Positions 10,201 to 17,209 of a stretch of 64,000 bases of DNA are shown here, piece after piece. The position numbers and the translations under genes were made by a program. This DNA comes from Undibacterium cyanobacteriorum (GTDB taxonomy: Bacteria; Pseudomonadota; Gammaproteobacteria; Burkholderiales; Burkholderiaceae_D). The notes under the pieces are model-generated. The model was given only the letters and a program-made list of their open reading frames with translations. It had not been told where the DNA came from and made no database searches. The stretch is taken from NCBI RefSeq assembly GCF_031326225.1, contig NZ_CP133720.1, positions 3,658,001 through 3,722,000 on the forward strand. Direction: 5' to 3'. Position 1 is the first letter of the stretch; each line of letters opens with the position of its first letter.

Positions 10201-12033
10201 ATCATTGCAATCACCGCCAATGCTATGAATGAGGATCGAATTCATTGCCTGTCCGCTGGCATGAACGATTTTATTCCTAAGCCATTCGCACCTGATATTC
10301 TGTATGCCACCATCCTGCGTTGGATTAGTGATCACACCGACGAAATCGTTTTACCCGAAGAGATCAGCGAACAAGCTGAAGTGCCAGTACTGCCTAATCT
10401 CTCCATCGATCTGTCCGTGTTAGCTGGTTTAGTCGGTAATGCCCCCGATAAAATCGGAAAATTCGCACTCAAATTTCTCGATTCCGCCCAACGCAGCATG
10501 CTGGAAATCAAAGAGGCACGTGCAGCGGATGATCTGGCGGGACTATGCGCACTAGGACATCGATTGAAATCCAGTGCGCGTACGGTTGGCGCTGGTAAGT
10601 TCGCCGATCTATGCCACGCTCTGGAGCAATTGAAATCTGGTGGTAGTCTTGAAGATGCAGATCGCATTCTCGAACAGCTGGAACCGATGTTAGGTATCAT
10701 CGAAAAAGAAATCGCAGCATACCTCAACCCAGTTGATCCCCCAGCAAACGTTATCACCAAAACAGAGCCAAGCAAAGTCGAGACTGAACGCGCCCCTACA
10801 CCAATCAAACTCAAACCCAACCTGCACGTGGTGGTCTTAGAAGATGATCGCATCGATATGGAAATTGTGTGCACGAGCTTGCGCAAGTTCGGCATTACCC
10901 ACATTTCGACCTGCACCGATGGCAATCAAGCCTTGGCAGTGGTACGAACTTACGAACCCGATATCATCATCTGCGACCTGAACATGCCAGGCATGGATGG
11001 CATTAGTTTCCTGCGTTTTGCCGCCGAACATAATTTCAGTGGCGGCGTCGTCATCCTGAGTTCGGTTGACCGTAGCGTGATGAAGGCGGCTGAGAATCTT
11101 GTCAAAGCTTATGGCCTGCAACTTCTTGCCTCGATTCGCAAACCCTTAAACGAAGGTGAGATGCTAGAAGCTTTAGCCAAACAAGCCCCCTCGACTGTTG
11201 AACATCATCGCATGTCAAAAGTCGCTGTACTGTCCTTGCAAGAGCTACAAAAAGGTTTTGCCGACGATTGTGTTGAAGTGTTCTACCAACCGAAGATTTC
11301 GATTGCAACCAAACGAGTGATCGGCGCCGAATGCCTCGCCCGTTGGCGCCACCCAGTGCGTGGCTTGCTCGGCCCAGCAGCCTTTATCTCCGTGCTTGAG
11401 ACTCACGGACTGATCGATGTGATGACCAAGGTCATCCTTGAAAAGAGCGCAGCCCAACTCAGGAAGTGGTACAACCTAGGCCATCAATTGAAGTTGGCGG
11501 TGAATGTCTCCATGGATAATTTGAATCAACTCAACTTACCGGAAGAATTTGAATCGATTGTACAAGCGGTTGGTGTACGCCCTTCGCAATTCATTCTCGA
11601 GTTGACCGAAACTCGCTTGATGGAAAATCTTACCGTCAGTCTAGAAATTTTGACACGCCTGCGCCTGAAGGGCTTTGGCTTATCAATTGATGACTTTGGC
11701 ACCGGCTTTTCCACCATGGAAAACTTAAAACAATTGCCGTTTACTGAATTGAAGATTGATCGTGCCTTCGTCAATGGTGCAGTCCAAGACGAAGCAGCAC
11801 GTGCGATTTTGAGCTCAAGTATTCAGCTCGGAAAAATCTTCCATCTTAACTTGGTCGCAGAAGGGGTGGAAACACAACAGGATTGGGACCTGATTGCGGA
11901 GTCGGGTTGCGATGAAGTGCAGGGTTACTTCGTTGCGCAGCCGATGCCGCCCGACCAATTCATAGAATGGAAAATCGACTGGGAGAAAAAAATGCGGAGA
12001 GAGAATTTACGTTCCACTTCAGGCGAGATGTAA
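7201..12033 (+). CDS. Giant hybrid sensor histidine kinase / phosphorelay / EAL phosphodiesterase
   Basis: About 1610 residues, no membrane helix. Domains in order: receiver (~5-125, Asp58), four PAS/PAC units (~140-255, 260-385, 395-510, 515-630), HisKA with His676 in MSHEIRTPMNG, HATPase (~785-900, GGTGLGLAISKQ), receiver 2 (~924-1040, Asp975 in LMDIQMP), Hpt (~1060-1160, His1120 in GHRLKSSART), receiver 3 (~1207-1330, Asp1259) and a C-terminal EAL domain (~1350-1600). The EAL signature reads ECL at 1377-1379, but the catalytic Glu and the NVS, ELTE, DDFGTG, LKID, EGVE and VQGY motifs remain, so c-di-GMP hydrolysis is likely. GTG 7201 is chosen because GGAG lies 6 nt before it; TTG at 7180 or 7189 would add 4-7 residues. 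The stand-alone receiver gene follows after 32 nt. Confidence 0.93.
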   Translation: MLETPKKPRILIVEDDELVAIFIQLKLELFGYQTIGQTARGEDAVEMATELRPDLILMDIQLAGAMDGITAAEQIRAQLTLPVVFLTGNKSESDFKRATQANAFGYIVKPFSDQELRAVIEMALYKHQAEQRLQISDLALKAISQGVIITTPDQKIVSINQAFTDQTGYSSADIVGLTCRILQGPATSPASRQAIREAIQNGQSYFGEILNYRKDESMFWNELSITPAFDDQGQLTHFIGITRDITERKNTLEALQQSAHDLLEAEKSSHVGHWVWDSLTNRISWSEEMKRIWQRDPCEFDGDIMQMIQHTVVPEDQAAVIVTCKEAFEDREHYEPFEYRIVLPDGSIRNIWAKTGRKQRDARGHIKRLTGTVQDITERKRSEEERRLNHARIEQAFSNSPIGMALIDIEGKVLRVNRVLCNMFGYSEDELLKQDWRKFTHPDDVNADKQQAQQLLKGEIENYEVHKRYYHKDSTLVWLQLNVSLVRDAFGVPVNFVTQVQDITQRLTNEAQLNQLSQAVEQSTEAIIITDVIGKIEYVNQTFVTKSGYEKAEIIGRYPNILNSGRTPKDVFATLWKTIRAGDTWKGELINKRKDGSLSVEYATISPLRQSDGTITHFVSTQEDINEKKKLAEELDKHRHHLEELVESRTQELAVARQLAEAANRAKSNFIANMSHEIRTPMNGVLGMTYLALTSATDPKIRDYLQKIHLSGQHLLHIVDDILDFSKIEAGKMTIEGVDFSLEELMNKLLTIMNTKVAGRRLSLSVNIASDVPMHMHGDPHRLSQILINYTNNAIKFTEQGEIKVRASKVQDTPSGWLVRFEVEDPGIGMTPEQQAKLFQSFEQADSSTTRKYGGTGLGLAISKQLAILMGGEVGVQSQPGVGSTFWFTAMLEQSKGHVIEKTVTGSQQNPLARLKRVNQTDHPVRVLLVDDNEFNQQVGTELLESSKCLVSVAGDGQQAVNAIFDNDFDCVLMDIQMPIMDGLEATRRIRANPKYAQLPIIAITANAMNEDRIHCLSAGMNDFIPKPFAPDILYATILRWISDHTDEIVLPEEISEQAEVPVLPNLSIDLSVLAGLVGNAPDKIGKFALKFLDSAQRSMLEIKEARAADDLAGLCALGHRLKSSARTVGAGKFADLCHALEQLKSGGSLEDADRILEQLEPMLGIIEKEIAAYLNPVDPPANVITKTEPSKVETERAPTPIKLKPNLHVVVLEDDRIDMEIVCTSLRKFGITHISTCTDGNQALAVVRTYEPDIIICDLNMPGMDGISFLRFAAEHNFSGGVVILSSVDRSVMKAAENLVKAYGLQLLASIRKPLNEGEMLEALAKQAPSTVEHHRMSKVAVLSLQELQKGFADDCVEVFYQPKISIATKRVIGAECLARWRHPVRGLLGPAAFISVLETHGLIDVMTKVILEKSAAQLRKWYNLGHQLKLAVNVSMDNLNQLNLPEEFESIVQAVGVRPSQFILELTETRLMENLTVSLEILTRLRLKGFGLSIDDFGTGFSTMENLKQLPFTELKIDRAFVNGAVQDEAARAILSSSIQLGKIFHLNLVAEGVETQQDWDLIAESGCDEVQGYFVAQPMPPDQFIEWKIDWEKKMRRENLRSTSGEM

Positions 12034-12065
12034 AGTCGTTAATCATTTTTTAAGGATAGGCCGCT

Positions 12066-12479
12066 ATGAGCAATACCAACCCTAAGTACCAAAATCTCAG
12101 CGTATTGATTGTTGATGATGATGAATTTCAAGTCGATTTCGTATCCGACTTGCTCAATGATTTGGGTATCTCGCGCGTCATTACTGCCAACGGCGGCAAA
12201 GCAGGCCTGAAGGCTTTCGACTCCGCCGGACAAAAGCCTGACCTTCTGCTGTGTGATATCCAAATGCCGGACATTGATGGTTTCGAATTCATGAAAGCCA
12301 TGGGTGAGCGTAAATTCTACGGTGGAGTGATTCTGATGTCGGGACAAGGCTCGCGCGTCTTATACTCGGCTTCATTGGTGGCACAACTCTCGCGACAAAA
12401 TTTCCTTGGAAACATAGAAAAACCCGTTAACAAACGAGATATCGCCGAGAAAATCGACCAAATGTTGCAAAATCAATAG
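12066..12479 (+). CDS. Stand-alone receiver-domain response regulator (RocR-type)
   Basis: 137 residues, a receiver domain only. The acidic pocket VDDD is at residues 16-19, the phospho-acceptor is Asp64 in LLCDIQMP, and the C-terminal Lys is in IEKPVN. Between the GGVILMSG strand and that Lys there is an extended helix, as in receivers that precede EAL domains, and the same layout occurs in receiver 3 of the upstream kinase. It has no output domain. It follows the giant kinase after 32 nt behind an AAGGA ribosome site and is probably in the same operon, so it is the obvious phosphate acceptor or sink. Strong hairpin terminator downstream. Confidence 0.9.
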   Translation: MSNTNPKYQNLSVLIVDDDEFQVDFVSDLLNDLGISRVITANGGKAGLKAFDSAGQKPDLLLCDIQMPDIDGFEFMKAMGERKFYGGVILMSGQGSRVLYSASLVAQLSRQNFLGNIEKPVNKRDIAEKIDQMLQNQ

Positions 12480-12560
12480 AGTGATTACACCAAAATACCG
12501 CTTTTTTAGCCCGTAGGCGCCAAACTGCGGGGAAACCTTGCAGCTTTGCCGCCAAAGGCC

Positions 12561-12588
12561 GTGAAATCTCTTCACATTGTCTTATAAT
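12561..12588 (+). promoter_or_regulatory. Candidate sigma-70 promoter for the sodium/solute symporter gene
   Basis: A perfect -10 box TATAAT at 12583-12588 has GTGAAA 16 nt upstream as a 4/6 match to the -35 box. The -10 box runs directly into the left arm of the terminator hairpin at 12587, so the predicted start of transcription is inside that hairpin. Confidence 0.4.
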
Positions 12589-12616
12589 GCCCGCACTTTA
12601 ACGCGGGCATTTTTTC
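12587..12616 (+). terminator. Rho-independent terminator after the kinase/receiver operon
   Basis: Perfect 8-bp stem ATGCCCGC / GCGGGCAT with an 8-nt loop, followed by a run of six T. Confidence 0.85.
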
Positions 12617-12646
12617 TTCCTTTTCCTTTTTATTACTTCTGCGACC

Positions 12647-14077
12647 ATGAATATTCTGCTTTGGTTAGTCGTTTTGTATTGGATTATTTCGGTGGGTATC
12701 GGCTTGTATGCCGCGAGGTATGTGAACAACTCTAAAGACTTCGCCGTCGCTGGTCGCTCTTTACCGATGTATATCGTCACTGCGACGGTATTCGCAACTT
12801 GGTTCGGTTCCGAGACGGTTTTGGGAATTTCTTCAACCTTTGTCAAAGAAGGTTTGAAAGGTGTTGTTGCAGATCCGTTCGGATCATCACTTTGTTTGAT
12901 CTTTGTCGGTCTCTTTTTTGCCCGCCCGCTCTACAAAATGAATTTGTTGACGATTGGTGATTACTATCGCAACAAATATGGTCGTACCGTCGAGGTCTTG
13001 GTTTCCCTTTGTATTGTGGTCTCTTACCTCGGTTGGGTTGCCGCCCAAATCAAAGCATTAGGGCTTGTTTTTAGCGTCGTTTCTGGCGGTGCGATCGACA
13101 TGAACACCGGTATGTTGATCGGTGCTGGCAGCGTCCTGATCTACACCTTGATGGGTGGCATGTGGTCAGTCGCGATCACTGACTTCTTGCAAATGATCAT
13201 CATCATGATCGGTATGCTGTACATGGGTTGGGAAGTTTCGGGCATGGTTGGCGGCGCAAGTCATGTCGTAGAGCATGCGGTACAGGCTGGCAAAATGGAG
13301 TTCTGGCCGGCCCCTACTTCGCGTGAAGTACTGTGGTTCTTCGCCGCTTGGATCACCATGATGCTGGGTTCGATTCCACAACAAGACGTATTCCAACGCG
13401 TCGCTTCCGCCCACTCCGAAAATGCGGCGGCCAACTCTGCGGTCTTAGGTGGTAGCTTGTATTTCGTGTTCGCCTTTATCCCGATGTTCCTAGCTTACTC
13501 GGCAACTTTGATCGATCCTAAGATGGTGGAAAGCTTGATCGGCACTGATCCACAAATGATCTTGCCGACGTTGATCATGACAAAAATGCCATTATTGGCG
13601 CAAGTTATGTTCTTTGGTGCCTTGTTATCGGCGATCAAGAGCTGCGCTAGTGCAACATTGCTGGCGCCATCGGTGACATTCTCCGAAAACATTTTGAAGC
13701 CACTCTTCAAGCATCAAAGTGATCGTCAATTCTTGTTCATGATGCGTATTGTGGTGCTCGTGTTCACGGCGATTGTGACCTTATTTGCCATGAACACTGA
13801 GGCAAGTATCTACAAAATGGTCGAAAATGCTTACAAAGTGACTTTAGTTGCCGCTTTCGTTCCGCTCACCTTCGGTTTGTATTGGAAACCAGCAACATCG
13901 CAAGGCGCACAATTATCCATCGCGCTTGGACTAATTTCTTGGATTACGCTCGAAGTCGTTGCACCAGAAGGCTACTGGCCACCGCAATTGGTCGGTGTCT
14001 TAATGAGCTTGACCGGCATGATCCTCGGTTCATTATTGCCGCAAGTGGTCGGCAAGCACCACAGAAAACATGCATAA
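12647..14077 (+). CDS. Sodium:solute symporter family protein
   Basis: 476 residues with about 12-13 hydrophobic helices, the SSS/SLC5 fold size. Early residues KDFAVAGRSLPMYIVTATVF and FATWFGSETVLG (about 30-66) match the conserved first helices of the family around the sodium site, and the GGMWSVAITDFLQM segment (~168-181) is the usual helix-5 signature. It probably imports an organic solute with sodium across the inner membrane. The substrate cannot be read from the sequence and no catabolic gene is adjacent. It is transcribed alone between two hairpins. ATG 12647 is the natural start. Confidence 0.9.
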   Translation: MNILLWLVVLYWIISVGIGLYAARYVNNSKDFAVAGRSLPMYIVTATVFATWFGSETVLGISSTFVKEGLKGVVADPFGSSLCLIFVGLFFARPLYKMNLLTIGDYYRNKYGRTVEVLVSLCIVVSYLGWVAAQIKALGLVFSVVSGGAIDMNTGMLIGAGSVLIYTLMGGMWSVAITDFLQMIIIMIGMLYMGWEVSGMVGGASHVVEHAVQAGKMEFWPAPTSREVLWFFAAWITMMLGSIPQQDVFQRVASAHSENAAANSAVLGGSLYFVFAFIPMFLAYSATLIDPKMVESLIGTDPQMILPTLIMTKMPLLAQVMFFGALLSAIKSCASATLLAPSVTFSENILKPLFKHQSDRQFLFMMRIVVLVFTAIVTLFAMNTEASIYKMVENAYKVTLVAAFVPLTFGLYWKPATSQGAQLSIALGLISWITLEVVAPEGYWPPQLVGVLMSLTGMILGSLLPQVVGKHHRKHA

Positions 14078-14102
14078 AACATCATTTTTCTGAATCAAAT
14101 AC

Positions 14103-14140
14103 GGGCTTTTGCGGCATCGCACACAAATCTGCAAAAGCCC
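14103..14140 (+). terminator. Hairpin after the symporter gene, possible weak terminator
   Basis: Perfect 10-bp inverted repeat GGGCTTTTGC / GCAAAAGCCC with an 18-nt loop; only two T follow, so termination may be weak or factor-dependent. Confidence 0.45.
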
Positions 14141-14152
14141 TTCAAAAACCAT

Positions 14153-14158
14153 TATAAT
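14153..14158 (+). promoter_or_regulatory. Candidate -10 box for the fmdB-like/DUF502/aspS genes
   Basis: Perfect TATAAT 37 nt before the zinc-ribbon gene start. No good -35 box lies at 16-18 nt spacing (best TGCAAA), so this rests mainly on the -10 match and the position. Confidence 0.35.
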
Positions 14159-14194
14159 TCAGCGTTTTACAAGCTTTTTACTGGGACTTTTGAA

Positions 14195-14530
14195 ATGCCT
14201 ATCTACGCGTATCGCTGCGAAGCATGCGGCTTCGCCAAAGATGTTTTGCAAAAAATGTCGGATGACCCGCTAACGGTCTGTCCTGAATGTCAACAAGCCA
14301 GTTTTAAGAAACAAGTGACTGCAGCGGGGTTTCAATTAAAGGGCTCCGGTTGGTATGTGACTGATTTCCGTGGTGGTTCAGCGGGCGCGAGCGCAACTGG
14401 TGCAACTGGTGGCGCAACGGCAGAAGCCAGTAAACAAACTACCGAAACCACTGCGACGCCAGCCGACTCTGGCTCAAGCAGCGCCGCACCGGTCTCCAGC
14501 ACCGCGAGCAACGAAACCAAAGCGGCCTGA
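14195..14530 (+). CDS. FmdB-family zinc-ribbon protein
   Basis: 111 residues. The N-terminal ~60 residues are the FmdB/CxxC-CxxC putative regulatory domain: MPIYAYRC start, Cys8/Cys11 and Cys29/Cys32 as zinc ligands, and the conserved GSGWYVTDF segment near residues 49-57. The last ~50 residues are a low-complexity Gly/Ala/Ser/Thr tail with no fold expected. The molecular role of the family is not established. It is the first gene of the conserved block leading to DUF502 and aspS, 19 nt ahead of the next reading frame. Confidence 0.92.
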   Translation: MPIYAYRCEACGFAKDVLQKMSDDPLTVCPECQQASFKKQVTAAGFQLKGSGWYVTDFRGGSAGASATGATGGATAEASKQTTETTATPADSGSSSAAPVSSTASNETKAA

Positions 14531-14549
14531 GTCAAATTGAATGGGAACC

Positions 14550-15200
14550 ATGCGTAAATATTTCATTACAGGCTTGCTGATCTTAGTCCCCTTGGCGATT
14601 ACTGCCTGGGTGCTGCACGCCGTAATTTCGACCATGGATCAATCGCTACTCTTGCTACCTGCACAGTGGCGCCCAGAAAACCTATTCGGCTTCAAAATTC
14701 CAGGCTTGGGTGCTGTGCTGACGGTGTTGATTATTTTCGTCACTGGTTTGCTGACAAAAAATTTTGTTGGTAAATACATTGTCAGCCTCGGCGAAAAAGC
14801 GCTACACCACATTCCTATTGTCAGCTCGATTTATTCGAGTGTGAAGCAAGTATCCGACACTTTGTTTTCCTCGTCTGGCAACGCATTCAGTAAGGCCTTA
14901 TTGATTCAATACCCGCGCGAAGGTTCGTGGACCATCGCATTTTTGACAGGCAAACCAGGTGGCGCAGTCGCTAAGCATCTTGATGGCGAATACTTGAGCG
15001 TGTACGTACCAACTACACCCAATCCTACTTCTGGCTATTTTTTGATGATCCCTAAAAAGGATGCCATCGAATTAGATATGAGCGTTGATACGGCGCTCAA
15101 ATATGTGGTCTCTATGGGTGTAGTAGCACCTGAAATGGCTGCGGAAGCAAAAAAAGCAGACGCTGCCAAACAAAGCAATACGAATAATGTAAATAATTGA
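14550..15200 (+). CDS. DUF502 family inner-membrane protein
   Basis: 216 residues from ATG 14550 (MRKYFITGLLILVPLAITAW, the usual family beginning); an in-frame ATG at 14541 would add three residues, and neither has a strong ribosome site. Two membrane helices at about residues 5-25 and 48-68 are followed by a soluble domain containing the conserved HIPIVSSIYSSVKQ and VYVPTTPNPTSGYF segments. The biochemical role of the family is unknown. Linkage to fmdB-like and aspS genes is a recurrent betaproteobacterial arrangement. Confidence 0.9.
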   Translation: MRKYFITGLLILVPLAITAWVLHAVISTMDQSLLLLPAQWRPENLFGFKIPGLGAVLTVLIIFVTGLLTKNFVGKYIVSLGEKALHHIPIVSSIYSSVKQVSDTLFSSSGNAFSKALLIQYPREGSWTIAFLTGKPGGAVAKHLDGEYLSVYVPTTPNPTSGYFLMIPKKDAIELDMSVDTALKYVVSMGVVAPEMAAEAKKADAAKQSNTNNVNN

Positions 15201-15233
15201 AGCCCGGGCGTCACGCACCGGGATTCATCTTCA

Positions 15234-15261
15234 CCCCCCTCCCCCTGCCCCGCCCCAGCCC
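15234..15261 (+). other. C-rich tract in the aspS leader (G-quadruplex-capable on the minus strand)
   Basis: Five runs of three to six C separated by one or two bases lie in the 124-nt gap before aspS. The minus strand therefore carries five G-runs fitting the G3+N1-7 pattern, while the RNA would be C-rich and unstructured, as Rho-loading sites are. Confidence 0.55.
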
Positions 15262-15324
15262 AAAGAAGCACAGTAGCAACACCGAATTTTTATTATTTAA
15301 ACTCACACAAACAGGTAAGAAATT

Positions 15325-17127
15325 ATGTCCATGCGTACCAACTACTGCGGCCTTACTACTGAGGACTTATTAGGCCAATCCGTCAGCCTGTGCGGCTGGG
15401 TCCATCGTCGCCGTGATCATGGTGGCGTGATCTTCATCGATTTGCGCGACCGTGAAGGTTTGGTGCAAGTCGTTTGTGATCCAGATCGCCCAGAGATGTT
15501 CAAAGTCGCGGAATCGGTACGTAATGAATTCTGCTTACGCATTACAGGCGTAGTTCGCAATCGCCCTGATGGCACAATTAACACCAATCTCAAATCGGGC
15601 AAGGTCGAAGTCTTGTGCCACGAACTCGAAGTGTTGAACGCATCGGTCACGCCACCATTCCAACTCGATGATGAAAACCTGTCAGAAACAACACGTTTGA
15701 CTCACCGCGTCTTGGATTTGCGCCGTCCACAAATGCAGAACAATTTGCGTCTGCGTTATAAAGTCGCGATGGAAGTGCGTAAGTTTTTGGATGCGAACGG
15801 CTTTATCGATATCGAAACACCGATGTTGACCAAATCCACTCCAGAGGGCGCACGTGATTACTTGGTGCCATCGCGCGTTAATGCTGGCAACTTCTTTGCT
15901 TTGCCACAGTCTCCACAATTGTTTAAGCAATTGTTGATGGTGGCGAACTTCGATCGTTACTACCAAATCACCAAGTGCTTCCGTGACGAAGATTTGCGCG
16001 CTGATCGTCAACCAGAATTTACCCAGATCGACTGCGAAACTTCTTTCATGTCCGAACAAGAAATTCGCGATATGTTCGAAGGCATGATCCGCGGCGTCTT
16101 CAAAAACACGTTGAACATCGATTTGCCTAACCCATTCCCAGTAATGGATTTCGCCGAAGCGATGGGTCTCTACGGCTCCGATAAACCTGATATGCGCGTC
16201 AAACTGCAATTTACAGAATTGACCGATGTCATGAAGGACGTTGACTTCAAAGTCTTCTCGAATGCAGCAAATATGCCAAATGGCCGCGTGGTTGGTTTGT
16301 TGATCCCAGGTGGTGGTAGCATGCCGCGCTCTGAGATCGACGCTTACGACCAATTCGTACGTATCTATGGCGCAAAAGGTTTGGCGTATATCAAAGTCAA
16401 CGATAAAGCAGCTGGTCGTGACGGCTTACAAGCGCCTATCGTCAAGAACTTGCACGACGCAGCATTGGCGCAAATCTTGGAACGCACTGGCGCTAAAGAC
16501 GGCGACTTGATTTTCTTCGGTGCCGACAAAGCTAAAATCGTTAACGATGCGATCGGTGCCTTGCGCGTGAAAGTTGGCCACAGCGAATTCGGCAAAGCCA
16601 ATGGCTTGTTCGAAGACGTCTGGAAACCATTGTGGGTGATCGACTTCCCAATGTTCGAACACGATGAAGAGAATAATCGTTGGACTGCGGTTCACCATCC
16701 ATTTACAGCACCAAAAGATGGTCACGAAGACCTGATGGAAAGTGATCCAGGTAAGTGTATCGCCAAGGCCTATGATATGGTCTTGAACGGTTGGGAACTC
16801 GGCGGTGGTTCAGTACGTATCCACCGTGCTGATGTACAGAGCAAAGTTTTCCGTGCCTTGAATATAGGTGCAGAAGAAGCGCAATTGAAATTCGGCTTCT
16901 TGCTCGACGCGTTGCAATACGGCGCGCCTCCACACGGTGGTTTGGCTTTCGGTTTAGATCGTATCGTGACCATGATGACTGGTGCAGAATCGATTCGTGA
17001 CGTGATCGCTTTCCCGAAAACACAACGTGCACAATGTTTGTTGACACAAGCACCTTCTGAAGTCGATGAAAAGCAATTGAAAGAATTGCATATTCGTTTG
17101 CGTGCGACAGAGGCTAAAGTCGTATAA
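15325..17127 (+). CDS. aspS: Aspartyl-tRNA synthetase
   Basis: 600 residues, bacterial-type class II enzyme charging tRNA(Asp). The N-terminal OB-fold anticodon domain (VSLCGWVHRRRDHGGVIFID, ~16-35) is followed by class II motif 1 (~145-175), motif 2 FRDEDLRADRQPEFTQID (~218-235), the bacterial GAD insertion (~290-420) and motif 3 GLAFGLDR (~534-541). All are intact. AGG lies upstream of ATG 15325. Leader of 124 nt contains the C-rich tract. A textbook TTCG-loop terminator ends the gene. Confidence 0.98.
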   Translation: MSMRTNYCGLTTEDLLGQSVSLCGWVHRRRDHGGVIFIDLRDREGLVQVVCDPDRPEMFKVAESVRNEFCLRITGVVRNRPDGTINTNLKSGKVEVLCHELEVLNASVTPPFQLDDENLSETTRLTHRVLDLRRPQMQNNLRLRYKVAMEVRKFLDANGFIDIETPMLTKSTPEGARDYLVPSRVNAGNFFALPQSPQLFKQLLMVANFDRYYQITKCFRDEDLRADRQPEFTQIDCETSFMSEQEIRDMFEGMIRGVFKNTLNIDLPNPFPVMDFAEAMGLYGSDKPDMRVKLQFTELTDVMKDVDFKVFSNAANMPNGRVVGLLIPGGGSMPRSEIDAYDQFVRIYGAKGLAYIKVNDKAAGRDGLQAPIVKNLHDAALAQILERTGAKDGDLIFFGADKAKIVNDAIGALRVKVGHSEFGKANGLFEDVWKPLWVIDFPMFEHDEENNRWTAVHHPFTAPKDGHEDLMESDPGKCIAKAYDMVLNGWELGGGSVRIHRADVQSKVFRALNIGAEEAQLKFGFLLDALQYGAPPHGGLAFGLDRIVTMMTGAESIRDVIAFPKTQRAQCLLTQAPSEVDEKQLKELHIRLRATEAKVV

Positions 17128-17150
17128 ACCTTGTTCTAGCACTCAATAAA

Positions 17151-17178
17151 AATGGCAGACTTCGGTCTGCCATTTTTT
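17151..17178 (+). terminator. aspS terminator
   Basis: Perfect 10-bp stem AATGGCAGAC / GTCTGCCATT closed by a TTCG tetraloop and followed by a run of six T (17173-17178). Confidence 0.92.
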
Positions 17179-17209
17179 ATGTTTAACTTAATTTACTTGG
17201 GGAATTTAC

